Positions 21,801-31,165 of a stretch of 64,000 nucleotides of DNA are shown one piece after another. The DNA comes from Nemertoderma westbladi (Eukaryota > Xenacoelomorpha > Nemertodermatida > Nemertodermatidae): positions 62,001-126,000 of the forward strand of contig JAUCBJ010006470.1 of the NCBI GenBank assembly GCA_032718475.1, read 5' to 3'. Below the pieces are notes generated by a model. That model was not told the DNA's origin and searched no databases. It saw only the letters and a program-made list of their open reading frames with translations. Each line of letters begins with the position of its first letter. Position 1 is the stretch's first letter. The position numbers and the translations under genes are program-made.

Positions 21801-21950
21801 ACTTGGTTTGTACTTCCCGTTCAGCTCCATCACGGACCGCCCATGGTAGTAAACGTTAGAGTCTTTACATCCTGGTCGCGCGAATGGTAGCTCCGCCTCC
21901 TCTCTGGCAGTAAATCCTCTGCGCGGTTGCGCTCTAATATCCCTCTCCAT
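18696..21950 (-). CDS. ORF3 of element B: zinc-ribbon and triple zinc-knuckle protein, 1,084 codons open
   Basis: Best-preserved copy of the third gene. Starts at ATG 21950, preceded by a spacer as in A. N-terminal CxxC...CxxH motif at residues about 149-179; a Glu/Arg/Ala-rich stretch at about 285-330; a large central region without recognised domain; three CCHC knuckles at about 890-947. The reading ends early because of the 4-nt deletion near 18787, so the last roughly 40 residues before the stop are aberrant. The one-base insertion seen in element A is absent, so the two copies carry different lesions and the ancestral frame was continuous. Function is inferred as nucleic-acid binding only from the zinc motifs. 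Confidence 0.8.
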   Translation of the reverse strand: MERDIRAQPRRGFTAREEAELPFARPGCKDSNVYYHGRSVMELNGKYKPSYDKELRRERMRALGDWMEVLRREYRTRYPYDFALDVCDISADPDEEIARLYHMNMYLRHEEPLPAVRDQFDGMHLYRRTRGEDQETPKVFSVYKLFYKCGECMNKQDVAIPDRLDEQHPEPILTRCPAHQFLRYNEGGYPMSNPMISIDFSGKRPPRPITPTVTTLDPYTEIKPCSTPSLIETAAAISLYRAYKDLEARREAARDSGTKPAGLELSSPWTAFTSPHRVRSLTPEHQDDIDALRQEERAAKAKELFENRIAEYNKTADRHQEETRRVTGFVPQVVSQPGPVYYSDGTEPSILVDHPESREAIRFLPMVRMADHWNVDCLREVLCAKFLRDVPMQITDYDTLDKIGAPGKESKLFGWLDKYIKVWVAVATFPDDEEVDQTWLRRKGSYTRYDDHKAIERMWTPSDEIQRQWRKTEESLQDWRVMFYDNEGGSHQECLTSKCIQIRAANGVTHVFMRVRADRERPEPIITTQYRKGKDPREQILEVCRRGGMHGAERIDARMLPKKVREAILNQDYVKVGSGVQSDLESDFNAMTDLEDRLPRPFVDTKLLLLWAQDIGIYREYPNSAKTGMGFIAHLLYNWDFKLKTQKKYEEAYGEYNTPPGAEFKSHFKRQALVYWNICAPPRASLQYYLVLESNTVTCLLADIVARVLKRHPLVFGGDQYVRSKGGIQSDVMKRFLTPFFNQSLENTSMVRRGLAIFEGVYRQNIGDLGDRPSMEYPTPEALEKWFGNQTRGFGTPFHSEADRPVKEGWPETLVEVFGVDLPVEKTYPKQTREEILEIEDKGEDVYFVPDRQPLTGEDDIVLDIGKEGSAKPIGDLIYERAWFPQARRCKLCGSTRHNLKSCDAVIEAAHKVCRWCNETDHSFHTCTVFISQCGYCGVKGHRSARCQLRDDSFQNHSANLLREMLDKWESVADYHIQAQMRWLPFKAGYGFWAVDPSHVAYEPYLQSLPQYQELILTAQDLPQNTGVIVVREYFRQLNMDNKYTWNFVAICDRIRVYLRRLEKWYAREVIGGWRLYNTATNSC
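19567..19584 (-). promoter_or_regulatory. Family-1 hairpin, copy 7 of element B
   Basis: Sense loop CGCG; identical to copy 7 of A. Confidence 0.7.
21161..21178 (-). promoter_or_regulatory. Family-1 hairpin, copy 6 of element B (perfect)
   Basis: Perfect 18-nt palindrome, identical to copy 6 of A although neighbouring codons differ between the copies. Confidence 0.72.
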
Positions 21951-22708
21951 TATGTTACGCGTATATACATATATATATATCCCAATAAGTGCCGTTACGT
22001 AACCAACTACACTGTGGGTAAATCAGTTAGATGTCGCCGAAGGACAGACCTCCCGAACCCCCCCGCCTTCCAGCAGTTCAGGTTCGACTCTCTAGATCCC
22101 GTCTCTTCCTAACTAACCATCCTCTAACCTATTCCCATGCATAGCGCAAAAACTTTGGAGATAAACTGGCCGTGACCAACTCACTTTTTGATGCCCAAAC
22201 TACTCCCATTACTCGTACTAAACTACAGTAGTTAGAAAGGACTATAGCCACAATACTCGACTATACCAAACCCACAGGTTTGATAATCGAACATCACACA
22301 TCCTGCAAACTACTGAGTGGGGTCCGTGCACCCCTCTGGTGCTACTAACCTTTAGCACCCTAGTTGCACTGTTGGCACCAATCTGTGGAAGTTGCTAAAC
22401 TCAATTTACACTCCTACGTAATATAGCCGTCACCATGGTTTCTAAATGCTATTTTCCAGGCTTCACGACTTTTCAAATTACTGTTTATCTATAGACGAAT
22501 TCTAAAACGCGTCTATACACAGCGTCTGGAATTGTCTTGGGTTCACTTCTAATTTTTAAAATTTTCTAATTTTTTCCAAAATTTTGAAATAAAATTTTGT
22601 TTTGATACCCACCAGACAAAACTCAACGCAAATCACCACAACCCCGCTCCTATGCATTTCCTTGTATTTGCATACGAGGAATGCATACGAAGTGAGTTGC
22701 GTCCAACA
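21951..22708 (-). other. Spacer between pol and ORF3, element B
   Basis: Non-coding counterpart of 10444-11217. The leader-complementary stretch is near 22370-22395 and the possible acceptor (minus strand CCCACAG) near 22015. The poly-G seen in A is only about seven bases here (near 22060). Confidence 0.6.
22266..22283 (-). promoter_or_regulatory. Family-1 hairpin, copy 5 of element B
   Basis: Sense loop TGTG, terminal U-G wobble retained, non-coding; identical to copy 5 of A. Confidence 0.7.
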
Positions 22709-25700
22709 CTAATTCAGTTTTGAGGCAGGAGACAAATTATAATCTCCCGTCTCGATACGTGTCTCCTCTAATAACACAATATCTTGGACCGGTCGGTCCA
22801 AGGTGTGTAAACCATTAGTTTTACACTTTTTTGGGTGCGGACACTTGCACCTAATTTTCACAGTGACTGTGCGCACTATGTTTTGCACGTCTGGGTGTGT
22901 GTGCAAGATCACTCCCGTCTCCCAATACTTTCTCTTGACAATGGGTTCGGTTATCAACACGTAATCTCCCCTTTGGAGACTCCGAACCGTTTTGTACCAC
23001 TTTGTTCTGGTGGATATAGTGGGAAGATAGTATTCCCGCCAATATTCCCAGAATGTGTACGCCACAAACTGTGTTACTTTCCAGCTCTTACGACTATATA
23101 GGTCGGCACTAATGGGTTCTGATGCCGGCACAAGAAATGCTGGACTCTGCATTAGCAAATGATTCGGCGTTAATGCAACACCGTCTGGCAACATAGCTAT
23201 CGGCCTCGAGTTTAGGGTATGCTCGATTTCAATAAAAGCTGTGACCAGTTCGTCGTCGGTAAGTTGTTTGTTCACAGGCAATGTTTTGGCAATGGCCTGC
23301 TTCACAGAGCGAACCAAACGCTCCCAACTTCCTCCTCTCCAAGGACTTTCTGGAGTATTGAATCTCCATTCTACTCGTTGCGGCAAAAGTGCTGCAGAAA
23401 TTTCCTTATTCTGTGCTGCTTTATGAGCCGCGTTCAACTCGCTATTCCCTCCGACAAAGTTTGTACCCTTGTCAGAGTAGAACGCCTTTACTAGTCCTCT
23501 CCTGGCCATAAATCTCTTTAAGGCCAGGAGCAGAGATTTGGTCGACATGTCTGCCACACGCTCGATGTGTATGGCTCTACTAGCCATACATGTCAGTAGC
23601 AGACCCCATCGCTTGTGGGTCAGCCGTCCACTCTTTGCTTCAATCGGACCAAAACAGTCCACCCCTGTATTCGTAAAGGGTGGGTCATATGCCTGCACTC
23701 TCGCTTCCGGGAGTTCAGCCATCTCCTGTTCCAATACTCTGGCGTTCACTCTCTTGCAAACCAGACAGGCGTCGTACATAGTGCCTACTGCCCTGCTTGG
23801 CTGCAATAGAATGAATCGCTGTTTCGCTGCCGACAGACAGTGTAACTTTCCCGCGTGATGCAACCTCTTGTGTATATCCCATAGAATCGCTCTTTGCAAT
23901 TCTATTGGGTGACTAGGGATTATCACTGGGAACCTAAACTGTGAGTTTATGTCGACAGTCTGGATTCTCGATCTATGACAAATTAAACCCTTATGGATTA
24001 ATGGACTCCATTTTCTAAGGGGTTTATAGAGAACTGGTCGATGAGCCGATAATAGATGGAATTCTTTCGGGAAGGCACACATTTGATAATGCTTCAAATG
24101 CTTTAATTCCGCTTGATCAATCTCATCCTCTGTCAGAGGTTGTTTCAATTTCCGAATTCGCTCACTATTGGTGCTCAATGGTTCTCTCAAATGTTTCGAA
24201 TGTTTTATACAAAGGTACGAAATGTATCGGCTTAACCACGCAGTTCTTTTACAAATTGTCAGCCAAGAGGCAGACGAATTTAGTAATTTGTCATAAACAC
24301 TGCGTGACTCTAATGCCAGCGACGGTTGTCCGCTAACTAATGGAAGTTTTGAATCCAAACCCGCAGGTTTGGAAACCAAAGGCTCCATTGTGTCGGTCAT
24401 TTTCTGTCCGTCACTTACCAATTGTGACTGTCGTCTAGTCTGTAAGGGTGGTTTTATGTCATAACTTACCCTTCCGGACCTAGTAGTCACGTAAGTCTGT
24501 TGGTCTGACAGGTCTCCGGGCCGCTCCAATGACTCTTCAGGCCGCTCCAATGACTCTTCAGGCCGCTCCAATGACTTAAGTTTGGCTTTAGACTTTGACT
24601 TAGAGACTTTCTCCACCTTGACTTCTGCATCTTCAGGCATCGGATTGGTCACAATCTTTAGTCGCTCTGGCCAATGTTCCTGTGTCCTTGTTAGAAAATC
24701 AGGTCCATGCAACCAAAACTCCTGCGACTCTTCCCGACAGAATTCCGCCGGCATTGCACCTCTCGAAGTTATGTCGGCCGGGTTCAACACTCCCGGACAA
24801 TGTCTCCATTGTTCCTTCGTCGAAAAATCAACGATCTGAGCGCGTCTATTGGCCACAAATGTCTTTAGTGCAATATTGTCGGCCGCAATGTATACTAACA
24901 CCAAGGATGCGTCCGTCCAATAGAATAAGGTCAATGTCGTGTCTAACTCCTCAGTTATTTGCTTACTTACCTCGACCGAAACTACAGCCGCCTGTAACTC
25001 TGCACGAGGGACAGTCATATATTTGACCGGCATTGTCTTTGATCTAGAAGTCACAAAGGCCGTCTCAAATTTGTCCTGACTTACCTCTCGGCGAAGGTAG
25101 GCTACCATACCAAAGCCGGTGTCACTTGCGTCACTGAATAAATGCAGTTCTAAATCAGCTGGGAATACCAGCTGATTCGGAAAGTAGGAACGGGGTACAT
25201 CTATATTTTTCAATAGATGCAACTCGGCTTCCCACTCCCTCCACTGCTTTGCATGTATAGGAGATATTGGTTCGTCCCACTCTAAGTCGGACAACCAAAT
25301 TTTCCTCATGCACGCTCGTGCCTGTAATATAACCGGACTGATAAAGTTCATCGGGTCAAATAGTCTACTTAAAGTCGATAAGCAAATTCTCTTTGTCAAA
25401 ACTTTGTCTGGGCTACTGGGTTCAAATCTAACTCTTACCTGGAACTTATCCGTGTTCGGATTCCAAGCAAGTCCCAGTACTCGCGCCATGGGGATTGGTT
25501 CTACCCCCAATTCAATGTCTCCGCTCCCGCGATCTTTTACCGGGAACGACTCTAATAGGGCCTCCGAGTTAGTAGTGAACTTGGTCAGAGGAAATCCCCC
25601 TGTAGCCAAGCACTCTTGCAGGCCGTGAGCCACTTCTATGGCTTGTTCCGCCGTGTCCTTGGACACCAATCCGTCGTCCATGTAGAAGTTTCTCAAGATG

Positions 25701-28700
25701 GACTTGATTACTTCTACTGGGTACTTACCAATCTGGGCTGTTGCCGTTTTCTTTAGAACAAACAGCGTGCCGTTTGGGCTATCGCGGGCGCCAAATATCC
25801 TAACGTACATTTGGTATGTAACCACTGGGCCGGATAAGTCTTCATTCTCAAACCAGAGAAATCGAAGGCTATCCTGGTCTGCCTTACAGGCTCTTACCTG
25901 GTGGAACATCGCCTCGATGTCACAAGTAAATGCGAATCGCCGCTGTCTAAAACGCAACAGTATTCCAATCAAATAGTTGTTCAGGTTGGGACCATCCATC
26001 AACTCTGAATTCAGGGACATACCTCTATAGACTGCTGCGCAGTCGTTGACTACTCGGACCTTGTCTGGCTTGTCAGGGTGAGTCACATAGTGGTGTGGAA
26101 GGTAATAAGTCTGGTCTGTCACTAAGTCAGGGTCCTCTACCTTCCCAGCAAATCCCTTGGCGAAATAGTTGTTGATCTGGGCGCAATACTTCTCCCTAAT
26201 GTCTGGATTCTTCAACAACCGAGCCCTTACTCCGTTTAATCTTTTCAAGGCTAAGTTGTAGTTGTTCTCCAACTTAGGTGGTTGTCGACGCCACAACATT
26301 CCAACTTCAAAATGTCCAGTCGGTAGTAGACGTATGGTATCTTCCATCATCTCCAGCGACCGCTTCTCATCAGTAGACATGGCTAGGTCATATCCACCGG
26401 GTTCCATTGCGTCCCTATCCAGCCATTCGACGGTTCTGGCTCCTGTCTCGAGGTCCTGGCGTATCAATTCCTTCTGTAATTCCTCCTCACTGTATTGAAA
26501 AATGTCTAGGTCTCGATATTTAGCCACTTGACCCTCCACTATGTCTGTATAAGTCAAAACGTTAGTCAAATAGGTAGCGTGGGCCGCTGAACCAGACCCA
26601 CGGGTCTGATAACAGTAGTCCTTGGGTTCACTATCTGTCCGGTCGTTATGAAGTGGTTCCGACAACCTAACATTATCGGGAATCAACTCCTCGTCCGACT
26701 CGCTAAAGTCACTATAGTGGTCAATACAGGTTCTCCTAAACTCGTCTATGTCTGGTGGTTCTACTAACGGTGGTTGAATTATAGGCTGTAATTCATCGTA
26801 TCTGTCCATTGGCTTGTCGCCACCTGTAAACTCATAAGACATGGGTACTTGTGTATACCAACCTAGTATGGTCCTATGGGCATGTGGTCCATTGACATGC
26901 GGCTCAGCTGGTCTCGTTTCCCATATCTGGTGTGCGATCAGCTGTTCTGCACCAATCAACATAGAAACATTCCTATAACCTACCTGGTGTCTGGGTATCC
27001 TGAGCTTGTCAAAATACTCCTGTGCTATGGGACTCATCGGCGGCACCTTACCTAACTGCCTGCCGAATCCCTTCATAGCTAGACACTTAAATCCGTCCAA
27101 TGGCAAAGCTTTCCGTTCTTGTCGAGTGTGTTGGTCTCTCGGAAGTAGGGAATCTAGTTCCACCGAAATTCTGTGTCCCTTGAGGTCTCCTACCCCATGC
27201 ATAGACTTCAACTCTATTTGGATCTCCTCGGCGTCCTGGAAGCTAGAAACGGCTCTCGCCACTTCCTCGTCGATATAAGATAATGTGGACGCAGTGTCCA
27301 ACATCACATATATTCGCTTCGATCCCTTATCGCCAGTGAGTTTCACCGGAATCACGCTAAATATTTCCGATGTGGCCGATGATAAATACGTCCGCGCGCT
27401 GGTCGATGAACTATCCGCGGTGAAACCTTGGCAGGTCACTTCTCTCGCGCTCGACTCGCCATCCTCGTCCGACGAACCTGGTTGGTAACCATCGTCCTGG
27501 ATGCCAGTGTACGTATTCCTCCTTATCGATACGGGTTCTTTGCTCCCCTTCCTTTGAGGATTTCGCTGTAAGTAACGGTCCGTTGGGGTGTGGAAATCCG
27601 CATGTAGCAACTTGTGATGTAGTCTGCCGCATTCCATGCATCCGTCCTTGCTGTTCGGGCACTGCCGCCGTACATGACCTGGCGCAAGACATGCCCAACA
27701 GGTGTCCAACGTCCGCACTTGAACTCTTCTCTGTTCCGAATTTAATTCTTTGAACCGTCTGCAACTATCTAACTTATGGTCGTCAGATCTTACCTCCTTT
27801 AGTAAACAGTATTGGCAACCTACAAATCCATCCGGCAACTCCTGTTGCTTTAACCTAGGTCTATCTAACCGCTCACCTGACCATACTCGCGAGTCTGATC
27901 TAAAGGCTGGGGTATTCGAATTATATCTGTCTACTGAGTTAAATGTCACAGTGGTCCTGTCATCGTCAAAACTTACCATAGACTTACCGGTAACAGGTTT
28001 AGACTCCCTCATATTCTCTTCTGAGAAGTTTGATTTCATCTCTGCTACTGCGTCTGTGGCTATCATGTCATGAATATGCTGAAGTGTCAACACCTTACCT
28101 TGGCCCTCCAACTTATTCTCTAATTTGCGCCATTTCTGTCGGTAACGCATGTTTAAACGTCTTATTACGCTTTTCAAAACTTCGGCGTGATCACCATGAT
28201 GAGGTAAATTCACCGTCCTCAAGATGTCCAATGCGTTCGAAATAGCGTTCGCTAAGTTCAACAGCTCTAACGGAGTTGTAATCCTTCCGCCCTTACCCAA
28301 GTCTTCTACTATCGACTGCGCCATCTTGGTTTTATTCCCGTAGATGTCACTAAGCGTCTTCATCGCTAACTCGAATGCTCTTTCGTTGCCGACGAAGTTA
28401 TCAGCAATGGCTCTAGGTTCTCGATGGAGCATCTGAAGCAAATAGTTGAACTTCTCGTTGGGAGTAAAGGTGCTGTTGGTTAGCTGCTCGTCGACATAGG
28501 TTTTGAAGGTCCTCCAATGTTTATGGTTACCCATAAACTTCTGGGGTTGCTGCGTCGGCAGTCCTTGCCTAGCAGCAAACTTACCTATGTCCCTAAGGGT
28601 TGCGTCGTTCCGGGTTAACAAATGGTTTAGTTCCGCAGGGTTGTTAAGTCTGGTCCTTTCCCGGTGGTTCCAACTTACCTGCTCCGCGTCCGTCCTTCTT

Positions 28701-28732
28701 TCCTTATAGTTTCGGGACTTCTGACGTCTCAT
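22709..28732 (-). CDS. pol: Gag C-terminus and Pol of element B (protease, RT, RNase H, integrase)
   Basis: 2,007 codons; the frame is open upstream to the TGA at 28919 and is the same frame as gag, so B was one polyprotein of about 2,800 codons. Order: DUF1759-like capsid segment (about 28650-28100), zinc motifs (27830-27610), protease D-T-A-S-T near 27296, RT Y-M-D-D near 25687, RNase H S-D-A-S near 25138, integrase zinc segment near 23770, then D, D and E motifs down to about 23330, and a DUF5641-like tail. All catalytic motifs that I can identify are present. Without read-through of the gag stop or internal initiation, Pol would not be made. Confidence 0.88.
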   Translation of the reverse strand: MRRQKSRNYKERRTDAEQVSWNHRERTRLNNPAELNHLLTRNDATLRDIGKFAARQGLPTQQPQKFMGNHKHWRTFKTYVDEQLTNSTFTPNEKFNYLLQMLHREPRAIADNFVGNERAFELAMKTLSDIYGNKTKMAQSIVEDLGKGGRITTPLELLNLANAISNALDILRTVNLPHHGDHAEVLKSVIRRLNMRYRQKWRKLENKLEGQGKVLTLQHIHDMIATDAVAEMKSNFSEENMRESKPVTGKSMVSFDDDRTTVTFNSVDRYNSNTPAFRSDSRVWSGERLDRPRLKQQELPDGFVGCQYCLLKEVRSDDHKLDSCRRFKELNSEQRRVQVRTLDTCWACLAPGHVRRQCPNSKDGCMECGRLHHKLLHADFHTPTDRYLQRNPQRKGSKEPVSIRRNTYTGIQDDGYQPGSSDEDGESSAREVTCQGFTADSSSTSARTYLSSATSEIFSVIPVKLTGDKGSKRIYVMLDTASTLSYIDEEVARAVSSFQDAEEIQIELKSMHGVGDLKGHRISVELDSLLPRDQHTRQERKALPLDGFKCLAMKGFGRQLGKVPPMSPIAQEYFDKLRIPRHQVGYRNVSMLIGAEQLIAHQIWETRPAEPHVNGPHAHRTILGWYTQVPMSYEFTGGDKPMDRYDELQPIIQPPLVEPPDIDEFRRTCIDHYSDFSESDEELIPDNVRLSEPLHNDRTDSEPKDYCYQTRGSGSAAHATYLTNVLTYTDIVEGQVAKYRDLDIFQYSEEELQKELIRQDLETGARTVEWLDRDAMEPGGYDLAMSTDEKRSLEMMEDTIRLLPTGHFEVGMLWRRQPPKLENNYNLALKRLNGVRARLLKNPDIREKYCAQINNYFAKGFAGKVEDPDLVTDQTYYLPHHYVTHPDKPDKVRVVNDCAAVYRGMSLNSELMDGPNLNNYLIGILLRFRQRRFAFTCDIEAMFHQVRACKADQDSLRFLWFENEDLSGPVVTYQMYVRIFGARDSPNGTLFVLKKTATAQIGKYPVEVIKSILRNFYMDDGLVSKDTAEQAIEVAHGLQECLATGGFPLTKFTTNSEALLESFPVKDRGSGDIELGVEPIPMARVLGLAWNPNTDKFQVRVRFEPSSPDKVLTKRICLSTLSRLFDPMNFISPVILQARACMRKIWLSDLEWDEPISPIHAKQWREWEAELHLLKNIDVPRSYFPNQLVFPADLELHLFSDASDTGFGMVAYLRREVSQDKFETAFVTSRSKTMPVKYMTVPRAELQAAVVSVEVSKQITEELDTTLTLFYWTDASLVLVYIAADNIALKTFVANRRAQIVDFSTKEQWRHCPGVLNPADITSRGAMPAEFCREESQEFWLHGPDFLTRTQEHWPERLKIVTNPMPEDAEVKVEKVSKSKSKAKLKSLERPEESLERPEESLERPGDLSDQQTYVTTRSGRVSYDIKPPLQTRRQSQLVSDGQKMTDTMEPLVSKPAGLDSKLPLVSGQPSLALESRSVYDKLLNSSASWLTICKRTAWLSRYISYLCIKHSKHLREPLSTNSERIRKLKQPLTEDEIDQAELKHLKHYQMCAFPKEFHLLSAHRPVLYKPLRKWSPLIHKGLICHRSRIQTVDINSQFRFPVIIPSHPIELQRAILWDIHKRLHHAGKLHCLSAAKQRFILLQPSRAVGTMYDACLVCKRVNARVLEQEMAELPEARVQAYDPPFTNTGVDCFGPIEAKSGRLTHKRWGLLLTCMASRAIHIERVADMSTKSLLLALKRFMARRGLVKAFYSDKGTNFVGGNSELNAAHKAAQNKEISAALLPQRVEWRFNTPESPWRGGSWERLVRSVKQAIAKTLPVNKQLTDDELVTAFIEIEHTLNSRPIAMLPDGVALTPNHLLMQSPAFLVPASEPISADLYSRKSWKVTQFVAYTFWEYWREYYLPTISTRTKWYKTVRSLQRGDYVLITEPIVKRKYWETGVILHTHPDVQNIVRTVTVKIRCKCPHPKKCKTNGLHTLDRPVQDIVLLEETRIETGDYNLSPASKLN
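24355..24372 (-). promoter_or_regulatory. Family-1 hairpin, copy 4 of element B
   Basis: Sense loop TGCG, all seven pairs, identical to copy 4 of A. Confidence 0.7.
26592..26609 (-). promoter_or_regulatory. Family-1 hairpin, copy 3 of element B
   Basis: Sense TCAGACC-CGTG-GGTCTGG: keeps the compensatory G-C pair and restores the YGYG loop that A has lost; the Arg codon of A is Gly here. Confidence 0.7.
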
Positions 28733-28918
28733 TTCTTCCTCTTCATCGCTTGACTCAGTGTCAGTCCTTAGCGCTCGCGATGGTTTGCGCGCCGAGGCCC
28801 TGACCCAAGCCTCCTCAATAAATCTTTCTGCCGAATTTTCGAAATTGGGATTAGAGATGTTCGGGACAGGCGTCCTTACCTGAGGTCTATGTGGTATAGT
28901 TTCCTCCGATATGCGTAC

Positions 28919-31165
28919 TCATTGACTAGGCTGGACTTTATCTAACTCAGGCCTGCTGGGATTAGAATTACTTCTTACCTGGGCTGCTTCCTTTAACCAT
29001 AGGTTGCTAAGCATGTCCGTTATAGGTTGGATGTGTGGCGATATAGCTTGCGCTAAACTAGCACTTAACTCATCCCTCGTAATAAATTCCTGGCTAGGGT
29101 TCTGTTGTATAGTCGGCTCTATCTGAGTAATCCGCTGTCTCTCATATGATCCCTCTTCCGGTTTAACCCGGAAGTTCTCCGTCGAACTGGGTCGGCGCTC
29201 CGTCCGCGTATTCCAAACCCGCGGGTTCGGTTCGCCAAGTACTCGTCCTGTCGGAGTTTCTTCTCTAAATTCTCCGTTGTCGCGTTCGGTGTATAGTGGT
29301 GCGGTGTTCCGATGACGTAGATCCTGCGCGATAGGTGAAGCACTAATACCAACTGGCGTGCGATATGTAGAGAACGGTTTAGCGATCCGTGTACTCGTAA
29401 TAGCTGGACCGGGTATAGGAATTCTGGTCGTCGTCGACTCGCGTATAGTCGGAGTCCTCGCTTCCTGTTCGGCCTTCTGCAGTGCGAACAGTTCTCGCAA
29501 CTCGGTCCCTACACTCGCCCCACATTCTTCGAGCATTCGCATCCCCTTCTCGGCGATTTCGTTCGCCTTCCTAGTTCGTTCTTCGCTCTCTAAACTTAAT
29601 CTCGCACTTTCCAACTGCGCCAGTTTACGCTCTTCTTCTTCCCTTGCTCGTCTCGCTGCGCTCTCTTCTTCCACTCGCGCCTTTTCTTCATACAATGCGC
29701 GTCTTCTTTTCTCGATCTCGAGTTCGCGTTCCTTGCGTCCGCGTTCGAGTTGAAGCTCGCGCTCCTTCTGTTCACGATCGAGTTTCTTGCGCTCGCGTTC
29801 GGCTTGGAGTTCGCGTTTCTTCGCTTCCTGTTCGCGTTCGAGTTGGAGTTCGCGTTTCTTCGCTTCCCGTTCGCATTCAAGTTGGAGTTCGCGTTTCTTC
29901 GCTTCCCGTTCGCATTCGAGTTGGAGTTCGCGTTCTCTCTGTTCGCATTCGAGTTCCTCACGCTCGCGCTCGGCTTGGAGTTCACGTTCCCTTTGCTCGC
30001 GTTCCGCTCGCTCGCGCTTACTTATCTCTTCCAACTCTCGTAACTCTGCGTCCAACTTACGTGTGCGCTCCCGTTCCCGCTCGGCTTCCTTCCGTGCATC
30101 CTGTGCACGCAAAACTTCCGCCTGCTGTTCGTCTAGTCGGCGTCTTCTCTCCTCCGCCGAGTTGTGAGAAACAAGGGATCTAGCACATATTACCTTACCT
30201 CGCGCGTGACTAACCTGGGAATCGCCGCTGTCTCTAGATGCGTCGTCGGGTGGAGTCAACGTCCTCTGTTGAATGTTCTCCGTCGTCGGTAGCACCTGGC
30301 CTGGTACCACCACTCCATTCTGCATCAGCCAGCTAGTAACTTCCCTCTGATAACGGCGCTCTTCCTTATCTTGGATCTCTTCCCGCTCCACTAAGTCTCT
30401 TAACTCTGCGTCACTCACCTGAGTCGCCTGCGCTTGTGATGCCCATAGCAGCCAGTTCTCCGTCCTAATTCGTCGGAATCGCTCCGATAACTCGCGGTGC
30501 TCCAACAAGGCTGCTAAAACCCTGTCGTAAATCCTCGTCGCCACGTCGCTCGACTGAGACTCTACTGCCTTCTTCGCTAGGACTGCAAGCTCCTCCGTCT
30601 GCTTGAATAACGCTGAGTTATATCCTCTTCTAATCTCTACTAACTCTACCCTCCCGATGTTCGCTGGGTCAGCTAACATCTTCCTTACCTTGTCCGCCGT
30701 CCGAGTTATATGTCCGGCATGCGCGTGAAGTTTCTTCTTTATCGCGATATCAAGTTCTCTCTCGCTTACCTGACTCACACTTGGTGGACTTGAAGGATTA
30801 TTTCGGGAACTACGGGTACTCCTAACAGCCGTCGGGACCACGGCACTTACCATACCCACAGGTCTGGAAACCGGGCTCCGGGCTCTCGCTTCTACTACAC
30901 TACCCTCCCTATCACTCACCTCTGTCCGGGCTGCCGTACAGTCCTTCCTATCAGTAGCGGTAGGGGGTCCTAATACTATTACCTGAGGCTGCTGTTCTTC
31001 CTCACTAGTCACTGTCTCGTCCTCCTGTTCACTTACGTCAGCGTCGCTCGCTGCGTCGTCATAGTCGGCATTGTCATCAACAGTAATATTTACGCTATCG
31101 TCAGTCGGCGGTCCAGCCGCCGTCTCATAGCTGTCCTCTAGTGCCTCTTTGTCTGAGACACTCAT
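28919..31165 (-). CDS. gag: N-terminal Gag of element B, ended by CGA to TGA
   Basis: 748 codons from ATG 31165. Acidic N-terminus, long coiled coil at about 30170-29600 whose short repeat units differ in number and order from element A, then a Ser/Pro-rich stretch. Ends at TGA 28921-28919 where element A has CGA (Arg), the change expected from deamination of a methylated CpG. Beyond it the frame continues directly into the 2,007-codon segment. Many sense-strand GGTRAG motifs, as in A. Confidence 0.83.
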   Translation of the reverse strand: MSVSDKEALEDSYETAAGPPTDDSVNITVDDNADYDDAASDADVSEQEDETVTSEEEQQPQVIVLGPPTATDRKDCTAARTEVSDREGSVVEARARSPVSRPVGMVSAVVPTAVRSTRSSRNNPSSPPSVSQVSERELDIAIKKKLHAHAGHITRTADKVRKMLADPANIGRVELVEIRRGYNSALFKQTEELAVLAKKAVESQSSDVATRIYDRVLAALLEHRELSERFRRIRTENWLLWASQAQATQVSDAELRDLVEREEIQDKEERRYQREVTSWLMQNGVVVPGQVLPTTENIQQRTLTPPDDASRDSGDSQVSHARGKVICARSLVSHNSAEERRRRLDEQQAEVLRAQDARKEAERERERTRKLDAELRELEEISKRERAEREQRERELQAEREREELECEQRERELQLECEREAKKRELQLECEREAKKRELQLEREQEAKKRELQAERERKKLDREQKERELQLERGRKERELEIEKRRRALYEEKARVEEESAARRAREEEERKLAQLESARLSLESEERTRKANEIAEKGMRMLEECGASVGTELRELFALQKAEQEARTPTIRESTTTRIPIPGPAITSTRIAKPFSTYRTPVGISASPIAQDLRHRNTAPLYTERDNGEFREETPTGRVLGEPNPRVWNTRTERRPSSTENFRVKPEEGSYERQRITQIEPTIQQNPSQEFITRDELSASLAQAISPHIQPITDMLSNLWLKEAAQVRSNSNPSRPELDKVQPSQ
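29213..29230 (-). promoter_or_regulatory. Family-1 hairpin, copy 2 of element B
   Basis: Sense CCGAACC-CGCG-GGTTTGG, wobble pair kept, as in A. Confidence 0.65.
30850..30867 (-). promoter_or_regulatory. Family-1 hairpin, copy 1 of element B
   Basis: Same degenerate form as copy 1 of A (one internal mismatch, TGTG loop). Confidence 0.5.
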